DNA from: Pseudomonadota bacterium
GTDB lineage: Bacteria > Pseudomonadota > Alphaproteobacteria > Sphingomonadales > Sphingomonadaceae
Reading direction: 5' to 3'
DNA: 54,583 nt
NCBI GenBank assembly: GCA_963205265.1
Contig: CAUJJI010000171.1
Span: forward strand, 1-54,583
Shown here one piece after another: positions 8,524-16,002 of this stretch (positions within the stretch are counted from its first letter, which is position 1; each line of letters starts with the position of its first letter). Position numbers and translations under genes: made by a program. Below the pieces are notes generated by a model. That model was not told where the DNA came from. It saw nothing but the letters and a program-made list of their open reading frames with translations, and did no database searches.

Positions 8524-9668
8524 GCCACCATCCGCCCCAGCGCGCGCAGCACCATCAGCGCGGGCGAGATGGTTTCGATCAGCACGTCGACCTGGCCGGT
8601 CATGCCGTGGCGCAGCGGCAGGTCCTCGTCGCGGCGGCGCGGCATGCGCAGCTCGACGCGCAGCATGCCGCGGCTGCCCTCGGCGGCGACGCGCTCCACC
8701 CGGGCGGGGAAGTCGCCGTATTGCGTCCAGGCGAAGCCGTCGAGCCGCAGCCGTGCCGCTTGGCCGTGGTCGAGCCGCCCGAGGCCGGTGGCGGCATCGA
8801 ACAGCGCGACCACCTGCAAGTCGCCCTGCGGCACGATGGTCGCCAGCCTGGTCCCCGGGGCCAGCACTTCGCCGAGCCGGAGCGAGGTCACGTCGCCGAT
8901 CACCCCGTCGACCGGCGCGCGGATCCTGCGCGCCTCGAGCTCGAGCCGCAGCTGGCGGACGAGCGCCTCGGTCGCGGCAAGCTCGCTGGCGGTGCCGGAC
9001 AGGCCGGCCGCGATGCGCGCAGCCTCGCCCGCCCGGCCGGCGCTGGCCGCCCGCGCCTCGCCCGCGGCGCGCGCTTCCTCGTGGCGCAGGGCGTCGCGGG
9101 CGGCAGCGGCACGGCGCGCCTCGGCGCCGGCGCGCGCCGCCTCGACCGGCGCTATGCCGCCGCTCTCGCTGTCGAGCCGCTGCTTTTCGGCGATGGTGCC
9201 GCTGAACTCGGCAGCGGCCTGGGCTTCGCGAGTCCGTGCCCGCGAGGCGGCGATCGCCGCGGCGGCGGAGCCTTCGCTGCCGGCCCGCGCGTCTTGCGCC
9301 GATGCCAGTTCCTGCCGCAGCGCGCGGAGCCGCTCCGGATAGCCGGCGAGCCGGGCCTCGGCTTCGGCGAGGCGCAGCTTCTGCACTTCGGAATCGAGCT
9401 CGGCCAGCACTTCGCCGGCGCGGACGCTGCGCCCGATGAACAGGCCGTTGGCGACCAGCCGCCCGCCGTGCTCGACGGCGATCCCGCGCGAGGCCGAGGC
9501 GACCTGGACATGGGCGCTGCGCGACACTTCGTAGACGTCGACCCGGCCCAGGAAGAACCAGGCCAGCCACAGGCCCAGCAGCACCAGCGCGGCAGCCAGA
9601 GTCGCGCTCGCGCCCATTCCCCGGTCTGCCTGCAAAGCGCGCGTCGTGCGCGAAAACGATACTGCCAT
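8520..9668 (-). CDS. HlyD-family periplasmic adaptor (secretion protein)
   Basis: The 382-aa protein has one N-terminal membrane helix (about 20-41), a lipoyl/barrel segment, a long Ala/Glu/Arg-rich coiled coil (about 95-235) and a C-terminal barrel part with IRAPVDGVIGDVTSLRLGEVLAPGT, typical of type I secretion adaptors. It would link the two ABC exporters to an outer-membrane channel, probably the NodT-type protein encoded at 11849. The ATG at 9668 has GAGGGGGC just upstream. An ECF-like promoter (9699-9725) sits about 30 bp before it, and the three export genes overlap by 4 bp each, so they form one operon. Confidence 0.9.
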   Translation of the reverse strand: MAVSFSRTTRALQADRGMGASATLAAALVLLGLWLAWFFLGRVDVYEVSRSAHVQVASASRGIAVEHGGRLVANGLFIGRSVRAGEVLAELDSEVQKLRLAEAEARLAGYPERLRALRQELASAQDARAGSEGSAAAAIAASRARTREAQAAAEFSGTIAEKQRLDSESGGIAPVEAARAGAEARRAAAARDALRHEEARAAGEARAASAGRAGEAARIAAGLSGTASELAATEALVRQLRLELEARRIRAPVDGVIGDVTSLRLGEVLAPGTRLATIVPQGDLQVVALFDAATGLGRLDHGQAARLRLDGFAWTQYGDFPARVERVAAEGSRGMLRVELRMPRRRDEDLPLRHGMTGQVDVLIETISPALMVLRALGRMVA

Positions 9669-9698
9669 TGCCCCCTCACGATCACCGCGCGGAAGGAT

Positions 9699-9725
9699 CA
9701 ACGGCCGGCGGGGCGGGTTTATTCC
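9699..9725 (-). promoter_or_regulatory. Candidate ECF promoter of the export operon
   Basis: On the minus strand, GGAATAA (9725-9719), a 15-bp spacer and CGTTG (9703-9699) match the sites at 3562 and 9752. The leader to the HlyD ATG would be about 25 nt and holds its ribosome site. The -35 lies in one arm of a perfect 9-bp inverted repeat (TTATTCCCG 9719-9727, CGGGAATAA 9750-9758). Confidence 0.6.
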
Positions 9726-9751
9726 CGAGCGAAATTTTTTTCGACCGGCCG

Positions 9752-9778
9752 GGAATAACCCTGCTCCACGGCTCGTTG
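9752..9778 (+). promoter_or_regulatory. Candidate ECF promoter of the maturase-peptide operon
   Basis: On the plus strand, GGAATAA (9752-9758), 15 bp and CGTTG (9774-9778) form the mirror image of the divergent promoter at 9699-9725. A start near 9785 would leave about 20 nt before the TTG at 9808, with GGGGGA as ribosome site in between. It supports co-expression of the peptide and its exporter. Confidence 0.6.
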
Positions 9779-9807
9779 TCAGCCGCATCGGAGTGGGGGA
9801 ATATCCA

Positions 9808-11667
9808 TTGACGCTTGCCGGTGAGATCATCGCCCATGACGGTGCGCCGTCGGGTCCGGGGCTGGGCCCGGACACGGTGCTGGTCATGCCGATGGCCCGC
9901 GCGGCGCTGCTGCAGCGGACGCAGGACGACGACGGCGCGCCGCTGCTGACGCTCTATCATCTCGGCAAGGAAGTCTCCTGGGACGATGCCGGGCATTTCG
10001 CCTTCGGCGAAGCGCTGGCGAGCGGCGCGGCGTTCCGCGCGGCCGAAGCGGCGGCCTGGGGCGAGATCGGCTGGGACCAGGCCTCGGCCATGCTTGCCGG
10101 GCTCCTGGCCGAAGGGCTGCTGGTCTCCGCAGAAGACACCGACCCGGACGGGGAGCGCCACGACAACCGGCCGATGCCCTCGCCGCTGCCGCCCGCGCCG
10201 ATGAAGCGCCCGCGCAGCTGGATGGACGCCGACCCGCTGATGGCAGAGCTGACCGGCACTTCGCTGGACCTCGCCTACCTTGAAGTGGTGGTGCCGGTCT
10301 TCCGCACCGGCCACCTGTTCCTCGATCGCGACGGTCGCCAGGTGGGCGAGGCCAACGCCTTTCCCGCCGCGGCCAGGCTCGACGTGGCGACCGACTGGCG
10401 CGGCTGCCCCTATGCCGGCAACCGCTACCAGTCCGAAAAGCCGATGAACATGACCGCGCTCAAGGCCATGCGCGCGCACTGGCGGCAGATGATGACGCTG
10501 CTGCTGCCGATCCGCGACGCCTACCTGCAGCGCTTTCCCGAAGCGGCCCGCGGCTGGACCGTCGCCCATGTCGAGCGGCTGTCGGTCTGCGTGCTGGCGC
10601 TGCCGAGCTACCTGATGCTGCGCTGCGACGCCCCGGTCGCCAACGGCGACCTGCATCCGGCCCTGTCGAACCTGTTCCGCGTCACCGACGGGCTGCGGAT
10701 GGTCATGCACCAGATGATGTTCGTGCCGCTCTACGAGGCGATGGCCAAGCCCGACCAGCCGGTGAGCGTCGAGACGATCCTGGCCTATGCCGACCGCAAC
10801 TATTCGTTCCATTCGGATCACGGGGTCTGCGCCGGGCCGCGCTTCATGGTCGAGGATTTCCTTGCCGTTCTGCTCCACGGCGAGACGCCGCGCAGCGGCT
10901 TCGCCGACGCGCTCGACCCGGAACTGGCCGCAGCCGCGGCGCTGATCGCTCCGGCCATGGACTATGGCCTGCTCGGCCTGCAGGCCTTCGGCGCGGTCTT
11001 CGCGCTCTGGCCGACGATGGCGCGCTGCTATGCCCGCCTCCATGCGCTGCTGGCGAGCGACGGCGCAGCCGGTGTGCCGGGGGCAGCGGCCATGGCCGAG
11101 CGCTTCGCCGGGCATTTCGACGCGCTCAGCCATCGCTCCTTCCTTGCCAGCGAGGAATGGCGCAGCCACCGCGAGGCGGTCTACGACGACATGTTCGCCG
11201 CCTGCGCGAGCGGCCTGGCCGGCGCTCCTCCGGCCGCGCCGCTGTCGGCGCTGATCGCCGGGCCGGACGCTGTCGATACCACCGCGGCCCGCGCGGTGCT
11301 GGCCCAGGCCGCGGCCGCCCATTTCGGCCAGGGCAGCGCGGCCCTGGCCCGGGACTTCGCCGACGAGGTCGTCCGCTTCCTCGAGCGGGCCCGGCGCATC
11401 GTCGCGCTGGCCGAGGAGATCCAGGCGCGCACCGCGCAGGTCCTGGCGCGCCCGCAGCCCGGCCATCGCCTCAGCCTGCAGCACGTCAACCTGCACAACG
11501 TGCTGATGGGCGAAGACATGCGCAGCGTGCCGTTCCTGCCCGACGAGCTGCGCCGCCTGCTCGGCGTGGCGATCCACGTCGACGCCGGTTCCATCGAGAT
11601 CGTGCGCGGAGAAGCTCCCGCACCCAGCCATTCGCCGGCCCGCGTGCCGGCGGATATCCGTGCCTAG
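9808..11667 (+). CDS. Putative RiPP maturase with RRE-like N-terminus, unknown family
   Basis: I do not recognise the family of this 619-aa protein. The start chosen is TTG at 9808, which has GGGGGA 7 bp upstream; the first in-frame ATG (9886) would cut into the N-terminal fold. Residues about 22-108 look like a PqqD/RRE winged helix, the domain that binds RiPP leader peptides. The rest (about 140-600) is mostly helical, with conserved-looking elements such as WRGCPYAGNRYQSEKP (197-212), a run of His/Met around 296-303, and HSDHGVCAGPRFMVEDF (335-351). There are no radical-SAM cysteines, no LanM/LanB, YcaO, ATP-grasp or P450 signatures. It lies 24 bp before a 43-aa peptide gene, so a role in modifying that peptide is likely but inferred. 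Confidence 0.6.
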   Translation: MTLAGEIIAHDGAPSGPGLGPDTVLVMPMARAALLQRTQDDDGAPLLTLYHLGKEVSWDDAGHFAFGEALASGAAFRAAEAAAWGEIGWDQASAMLAGLLAEGLLVSAEDTDPDGERHDNRPMPSPLPPAPMKRPRSWMDADPLMAELTGTSLDLAYLEVVVPVFRTGHLFLDRDGRQVGEANAFPAAARLDVATDWRGCPYAGNRYQSEKPMNMTALKAMRAHWRQMMTLLLPIRDAYLQRFPEAARGWTVAHVERLSVCVLALPSYLMLRCDAPVANGDLHPALSNLFRVTDGLRMVMHQMMFVPLYEAMAKPDQPVSVETILAYADRNYSFHSDHGVCAGPRFMVEDFLAVLLHGETPRSGFADALDPELAAAAALIAPAMDYGLLGLQAFGAVFALWPTMARCYARLHALLASDGAAGVPGAAAMAERFAGHFDALSHRSFLASEEWRSHREAVYDDMFAACASGLAGAPPAAPLSALIAGPDAVDTTAARAVLAQAAAAHFGQGSAALARDFADEVVRFLERARRIVALAEEIQARTAQVLARPQPGHRLSLQHVNLHNVLMGEDMRSVPFLPDELRRLLGVAIHVDAGSIEIVRGEAPAPSHSPARVPADIRA

Positions 11668-11691
11668 GCACCCTATCGAAAAGGAAGTGAC

Positions 11692-11823
11692 ATGAAGATC
11701 AAGACCAACCTGCGCGCCGGTTCCGGCTCGGACAACACCGCCCCCGAGGACACCTCGGGCCAGAACCGCAAGCAGAAGGGCAAGGCGACCACCGTCGTCT
11801 ACACGCGCTGCGCCGGCCTCTGA
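11692..11823 (+). CDS. 43-aa peptide, candidate RiPP precursor
   Basis: The peptide starts MKIKTNLRAGSGSDN, has a polar middle with a basic patch (NRKQKGK), and ends in ATTVVYTRCAGL. Its only cysteine is Cys40, three residues before the C-terminus. AAGGAAG lies 6 bp before the ATG. The gene is 24 bp after the putative maturase and 25 bp before the NodT-type gene, so all three are likely one transcript. There is no classical double-glycine leader. The best C39-like site I see is after Gly10 (Leu at -4, Ala at -2, Gly at -1), which would make a very short leader. Thr, Ser, Tyr and Cys in the C-terminal tail are plausible modification sites. The gene is too short for most gene callers. Confidence 0.75.
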   Translation: MKIKTNLRAGSGSDNTAPEDTSGQNRKQKGKATTVVYTRCAGL

Positions 11824-11848
11824 GCTTCGGGCACCGAGGACAAGGCGG

Positions 11849-13357
11849 ATGGCCGGGCTCGCCCGGTCATCCGTCCGCGTCCCGGGCCTCCCCGCGCGCC
11901 GGCCGATGGCACGCGTATCCTGTCCTGCCGTGATCCCGAGGCTGGCGCTTGCCGGCCTCCTGGCGTTCGGCCCCGCCGCGCCGGCTCGCGCCGCCGAGAG
12001 CGCCGCAGAGAGCGCCGCAGAGAGCGCCGCAGAGAGCGCCGCAGAGAACGCCGCGGCCCTCCCCGAATTCGCGCTGCCCGAGCGCTTCGACCATGACCTC
12101 GCGCCCGCCCCCTCGGCCACGCCGCGGCGCGACTGGTGGGAGCAGTTCGGCGACTCTGCGCTCTCCGGCCTGATCGCCCGCATGCATGCCGGCAATACCG
12201 GCATCCGCCAGGCCGCGGCGCGGCTTTCTGCAGCGCGGGCGGCGGCGATGGCCGGCACGGCGAGCCGGGCCCCCGCGCTGGGACTCGAGGCCGGCGCCAG
12301 CCACGCCGGCGGCCCGCTCGTCAATGCCGCGGGCGAAAGCGGCGACCTGTTCACCGCGCGTGCCTCTGCCGCCTGGGAGATCGACCTGTTCGGTCGCCTC
12401 GCGGGCGAGCGCACCGCCGAGCGCCGGGAGGCCGATGCCGCCGAGGCGCTGCTGCGGGACACGACGCTGCTGATGGAAGCCGAGACGGCGCGGAGCTATT
12501 TCGCCGCCCGCCACTACGCCGGCTCCGTCGTCGAGGCGGAGCGCGCCGCCGCGCTGGCGGGCGAGGCGCTGGCCATCACCGAGCGCAGAGGGCAGCTGGG
12601 CCTGGTCGCACCCGATCAGGTCCTGGCGACCCGCAACCGCCTGGCCGCCGCCCGCGCGACCGCCGATGCCCTGGCGCTGATGCGTGACCGGGCGCGGCGG
12701 CAGCTCGGCCTGCTGCTCGGCGAGACGGGCGCTCCTGCCGGGGATCCGTCCGAGGCCGGGCAGTACCGAGAGCCGCCCGCCGTTCCCGTCGGACTGCCGG
12801 CCGAGCTGCTGTCGCGCCGCCCTGACCTTGCGGCCGCGCGCCACCGGCTGATGGCTGCCGACGCGCGGCTGCGCGCGGCGAAAAGCGGCTGGCTGCCCGC
12901 CTTGTCGCTCACCGCGTCCGGAGGCAGCGCCGCGGCCGGGCTCGGCCAGCTGTTCTCTGCCGCGGCCGGCAGCTTCGGCCTCGGCGCGCTGCTGTCGCTG
13001 CCGATCTTCGACGGCGGCCGGGGCAAGGCCCGGATCGCCGGGCGCAGCAGCGAGCGCGACCTTGCCGAAGCGCAGTATCGCGAGCGGGTGCTGGTGGCCC
13101 TGCGCGAAGTCAACGACGGGCTGCAGGCGCTGCAGGTCCGCCGCCGCGATCTCGCTTCAGCCAGGGAAGCGGCCCGGGGCGGCGCGGCTTTGCTCGCCAC
13201 GGCGCAGCAGCGCGCCGCGAACGGGACGATCGGCCGCCTCGACGCGATCGACGCGGAGATCGCCGCCGCGCAGCACCGGCTTGCACTGTCGCAAGCCGGC
13301 GGCCGGGCGATGATCTCCGCGGTCGACCTGTTCCAGGCGCTGGGCGGCAGCTGGTAG
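11849..13357 (+). CDS. NodT/TolC-family outer-membrane efflux protein
   Basis: The 502-aa outer-membrane channel has two OEP repeats of long helices and beta strands. Recognisable pieces are DWWEQFGDSALSGLI near the N-terminus, AAWEIDLFGRLAGERTAERR, and LPAELLSRRPDLAAARHRLMAADARL, which are hallmarks of the NodT group. GAGGA lies 8 bp before the ATG at 11849; a second ATG at 11906 is possible but has no clear ribosome site. The hydrophobic signal segment runs from about residue 30 to 48. It follows the peptide gene by 25 bp and would complete a type I secretion path with the HlyD adaptor and ABC exporters. No lipobox Cys is visible, unlike many NodT lipoproteins. An Ala/Glu/Ser repeat follows the signal peptide. 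Confidence 0.9.
   Translation: MAGLARSSVRVPGLPARRPMARVSCPAVIPRLALAGLLAFGPAAPARAAESAAESAAESAAESAAENAAALPEFALPERFDHDLAPAPSATPRRDWWEQFGDSALSGLIARMHAGNTGIRQAAARLSAARAAAMAGTASRAPALGLEAGASHAGGPLVNAAGESGDLFTARASAAWEIDLFGRLAGERTAERREADAAEALLRDTTLLMEAETARSYFAARHYAGSVVEAERAAALAGEALAITERRGQLGLVAPDQVLATRNRLAAARATADALALMRDRARRQLGLLLGETGAPAGDPSEAGQYREPPAVPVGLPAELLSRRPDLAAARHRLMAADARLRAAKSGWLPALSLTASGGSAAAGLGQLFSAAAGSFGLGALLSLPIFDGGRGKARIAGRSSERDLAEAQYRERVLVALREVNDGLQALQVRRRDLASAREAARGGAALLATAQQRAANGTIGRLDAIDAEIAAAQHRLALSQAGGRAMISAVDLFQALGGSW
11996..12055 (+). repeat. 12-bp tandem repeat inside the NodT-type gene
   Basis: Four identical copies of GAGAGCGCCGCA and a fifth changed copy encode repeated Glu-Ser-Ala-Ala just after the signal peptide. 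Because the unit is a multiple of three, gain or loss of copies keeps the frame. The number is likely to vary between strains. Confidence 0.9.
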
Positions 13358-13374
13358 CCGCCCCGCGCTCCGGC

Positions 13375-13845
13375 TCAGTCCTTGAACAGGCTGGACGAAT
13401 CCTTGGCGCTGTTGCGCTCGCTCATCGCCCGCTTGCAGAAGCCGGCGGTGTCGTGACTGTTCAGGCCCATGAACACGCCCGTCGACAGCGAGAGCGAACT
13501 GTACAGCAGGTCGCGCAGCTTGGCCTTGTCCTCGGCCGACGCCTGCTCGGTGCCGTCGAGGAAGCTTTCGTGGACGACCTTGGACAGCTTGGCCGGATCG
13601 AGCTCGAGCCCGTCGCACATCACCGCCGCGGCCGAATGGTAGCCGAGATAGACCAGCTGGCCCCGCTGGCTGGCATCCCAGTGCTCGGCCAGTTCCTTGT
13701 TGAGCGCGGTGATCGCCGCCTCGTCGCTCGTGGGAGGGGGAGCAGGAGCGGGCGCGGGAGCGGGTGCTCCGGCAGGCTGGGCAAGGCCCGGCGTGGAGAG
13801 TGCCAATGCCGGGCAAAGCGCGGCAAGCAGTAGAAGACTTCTCAT
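13375..13845 (-). CDS. Secreted protein of unknown function
   Basis: The 156-aa protein has a signal peptide (1-22, ending GLAQ), a Pro/Ala linker of about 17 residues (APAPAPAPAPP) and a helical domain with two cysteines (VMCDGLELD and GFCKRAMSER). I do not recognise the family. It converges with the NodT-type gene 17 bp away, and is the last of three minus-strand genes for exported proteins. GAACG-rich sequence precedes the ATG at 13845 but there is no strong ribosome site. A link to the peptide system is possible only by position. Confidence 0.75.
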   Translation of the reverse strand: MRSLLLLAALCPALALSTPGLAQPAGAPAPAPAPAPPPTSDEAAITALNKELAEHWDASQRGQLVYLGYHSAAAVMCDGLELDPAKLSKVVHESFLDGTEQASAEDKAKLRDLLYSSLSLSTGVFMGLNSHDTAGFCKRAMSERNSAKDSSSLFKD

Positions 13846-13859
13846 CGCACGTTCCTTTG

Positions 13860-14657
13860 TCAGTAGCGGAATTCGCGGGAAGACCAGTAGGCCGAGTAGC
13901 CCCTGCCTGCCTCGTAGCAGGCCCGCTGCGCCGGATAGCAGGTGATGCCGCCCGAGGGCGAATAGCTCTGGCTGCCGTAGCCGTAGCCTCCGCCCGAATA
14001 GGACGAGCCCTTGCCGCAGGAACTGTCGTGCGCCGAAACCAGCGATTGATACCGGCCGTCGTAGGTCGTCACGGCGATGCACTGGTCCTCGCGCTTGTTC
14101 CACCAGTAGGACCAGCGGCCGTAGCCGCCGCCTTCGCCGAACTGCTGCTTGTATCCGCGGTTGCGCAGCGAACGCTCGCCGTAGGATGCCTTCACCCCGA
14201 GCAGGTCGCGCAGCTCATAGGGCGTGGAGCCCGAAGAGCCGGGCGGGTAGCGATCGTAGCGGTCGTTGTCGCGCTTGCGCGTGGCCAGCGCCAGGGCGCC
14301 GATCAGCGCGACCGCCCCCACCGCGACCGCGGCGCCGGTGGCACTGCTGCCCGACTTGCCGCAATCCTTGGCCGAGGTCTTGTCGATCGCCTCGTAGCGC
14401 CCGTCGAACGTGGTGACCGAGATGCACTGGTTGCGCGACTTGTTCCACCAGTACGACCACTTGCTTTCCGATCCCGTCTGGGTGCGGACGTGCTCGTAGC
14501 CCCGCGCCATCAGCAGGGTCTCGCCCGAGCTGCCCCGTGCCCCGACGAGGTCGCGCAGGTCCGACGGGGTCTCGGCGCCGGCCATCGATGGCGACGTGCC
14601 GAGCCAGACGCTGCAGACCGACAAGGCGACTATCCGCCTCCTGGTTAGCTTGTTCAT
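13860..14657 (-). CDS. Exported protein with duplicated domain around a membrane helix
   Basis: The 265-aa protein has a signal peptide (1-28, SMAGA). A first domain (about 30-98: LRDLVGARGSSGETLLMARGY...WSYWWNKSRNQCISVTTFDGRYEAI) is followed by a membrane helix (about 106-127) and then a second copy of the same domain (about 143-212: LRDLLGVKASYGERSLRNRGY...WSYWWNKREDQCIAVTTYDGRY). The tail is rich in Gly, Ser and Tyr. The family is unknown to me. GGAGGAGGGCT precedes the ATG at 14657. The next gene upstream encodes a protein with the same design, so the pair arose by duplication. Confidence 0.8.
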   Translation of the reverse strand: MNKLTRRRIVALSVCSVWLGTSPSMAGAETPSDLRDLVGARGSSGETLLMARGYEHVRTQTGSESKWSYWWNKSRNQCISVTTFDGRYEAIDKTSAKDCGKSGSSATGAAVAVGAVALIGALALATRKRDNDRYDRYPPGSSGSTPYELRDLLGVKASYGERSLRNRGYKQQFGEGGGYGRWSYWWNKREDQCIAVTTYDGRYQSLVSAHDSSCGKGSSYSGGGYGYGSQSYSPSGGITCYPAQRACYEAGRGYSAYWSSREFRY

Positions 14658-14698
14658 AGCCCTCCTCCTTTCCTGTGAGTGCCTGTGCCCGCCTGCCA

Positions 14699-15502
14699 TC
14701 AGCGGCAGCGGGGATGCGTGCCGATGTCGGTGATGCTGTCGACGTAGCCGTCGGCGACGATGACCTGCAGGCACTGGCGCGTGCTGCCGTTCCACCAGAC
14801 CGTGCCCTTGCCGTTGTCGCCCGAAGCAAAGCCGTCGACGTCGCGGAAGCCGCGCGCGCGCAGGTCGCTGTCGGCCCCGGCCCCGCGCGCGCCCTCGAGA
14901 TCGGAGACGTCGACCGAAGCGGAGTAGCCTGCTCCCCAGCGGTGGTCGTTGCGGTGGCTGGTATCGCGCTGCCGCTGCTCGACGCCGTTCTGGTAGCCCG
15001 AGCCGTAGGATTCGCTGCGCGAATAGTTGTGGTACGGTTCGTCATAGAGGCCGTCCTTGTAGCCGCGCTCGTAGTCGGCTTCCTGCTGGCCGTCCGAATA
15101 GTGCTGGCCCTGGTCGTGGTGCCCGGCCTTGTGCGCAGCGAGCGCGGCGATCAGCGCGAGGCCGGCGACCGCCCCGGCGGCCGAGGCCCCGGAGCCGCCG
15201 CCGCGCTGGTTGCAATCGGCCGGCACCGTATCGGAGATCGAGGCATAGCGGCCGTCGCGCGTCGTCACCATCACGCAGTCCTTGCGCGACGGATGCCACC
15301 AGTAGCTGTAGGCCGCGCTACCGCCCTTGTGGCCGTCGGTGACTACCCAGCCGCGCGATTCCAGGTCCGATTCCGCGCCGGCCGCCCTGGCACCGACGAG
15401 ATCGTTCAAAGCAGCTGCGCTTTTCGCGCCGGCCATGGTCGGCACGGCGACAAGGGCGACGGCGGCCAGCCAGCTTGCAAGCAGCTTCGATTTCGATGGC
15501 AT
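14699..15502 (-). CDS. Exported duplicated-domain protein, paralogue of its neighbour
   Basis: The 267-aa protein has a signal peptide (1-26, TMAGA) and a first domain (LNDLVGARAAGAESDLESRGW...YSYWWHPSRKDCVMVTTRDGRYASI) with a Cys pair to the following VPADC. A membrane helix of Ala/Gly/Leu follows. A hydrophilic middle is rich in His, Tyr, Asp and Gln. A second domain copy ends the protein (LEGARGAGADSDLRARGF...VWWNGSTRQCLQVIVADGYVDSI). The family is unknown to me. GGAGGGG lies upstream of the ATG at 15502. It heads the three-gene minus-strand run; the 500-bp gap upstream presumably carries its promoter. Confidence 0.8.
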   Translation of the reverse strand: MPSKSKLLASWLAAVALVAVPTMAGAKSAAALNDLVGARAAGAESDLESRGWVVTDGHKGGSAAYSYWWHPSRKDCVMVTTRDGRYASISDTVPADCNQRGGGSGASAAGAVAGLALIAALAAHKAGHHDQGQHYSDGQQEADYERGYKDGLYDEPYHNYSRSESYGSGYQNGVEQRQRDTSHRNDHRWGAGYSASVDVSDLEGARGAGADSDLRARGFRDVDGFASGDNGKGTVWWNGSTRQCLQVIVADGYVDSITDIGTHPRCR

Positions 15503-16002
15503 CCTCAAATCCCCTCCGTTCGAAAAAGTGAAAAGTCCTATGTCGCGGCGGCTGCCGAGCCCGCGCCCGCAGTTGCTCCGGCGATCCGGGCAGCGCGATC
15601 GGAGCCATGGGCGATCGGCCTGCTGCCAGCCGTGGGCGCTACCGCCGCGGCGGTCGGCAGGCGGGAATTGCACATAGGCGGCGAACCCCTGCAGTGTAGA
15701 TCGAATCGATCCCAGTGAAACCTAGCTCACAATCGGATTGTAGTCTCTGCCCATCGGGGCAGTAAGCCAATGCAAACTTTCTCTCCTCTAAGATGCAGAG
15801 TCAAATCATGTTTATTTTATCACGCAGTTCAATGCTTTGACTGATGGCATCTGCTCTTTACTGTTGGGTCGTTTTCGGCGGTGAAGGTGCAGATCGGGTT
15901 TCGTCGGCGATCTTTCGGCAGCGCTTCCCTGCCGAACCGACGATCGACTGCGCGCTGCCGGTGGCGCTTTCGTTGCGCGGCCGGTCCTGTTAAGCGCAGC
16001 CC
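15503..16002. other. 500-bp gap, partly AT-rich, with inverted repeats
   Basis: No coding sequence is convincing here. About 15690-15870 is clearly richer in A and T than its surroundings. Two short inverted repeats are visible: GATCGAATCGATC (15699-15711) and ACAATCGGATTGT (15729-15741). The gap lies between divergent genes and probably holds their promoters; the inverted repeats could be operators. Confidence 0.5.

Noticed and set aside
9808..11823. Lanthipeptide, lasso or radical-SAM peptide class
   Set aside because: The maturase lacks LanB/LanM/LanC, lasso B/C and CxxxCxxC motifs, and the peptide has only one Cys. I leave the class open.
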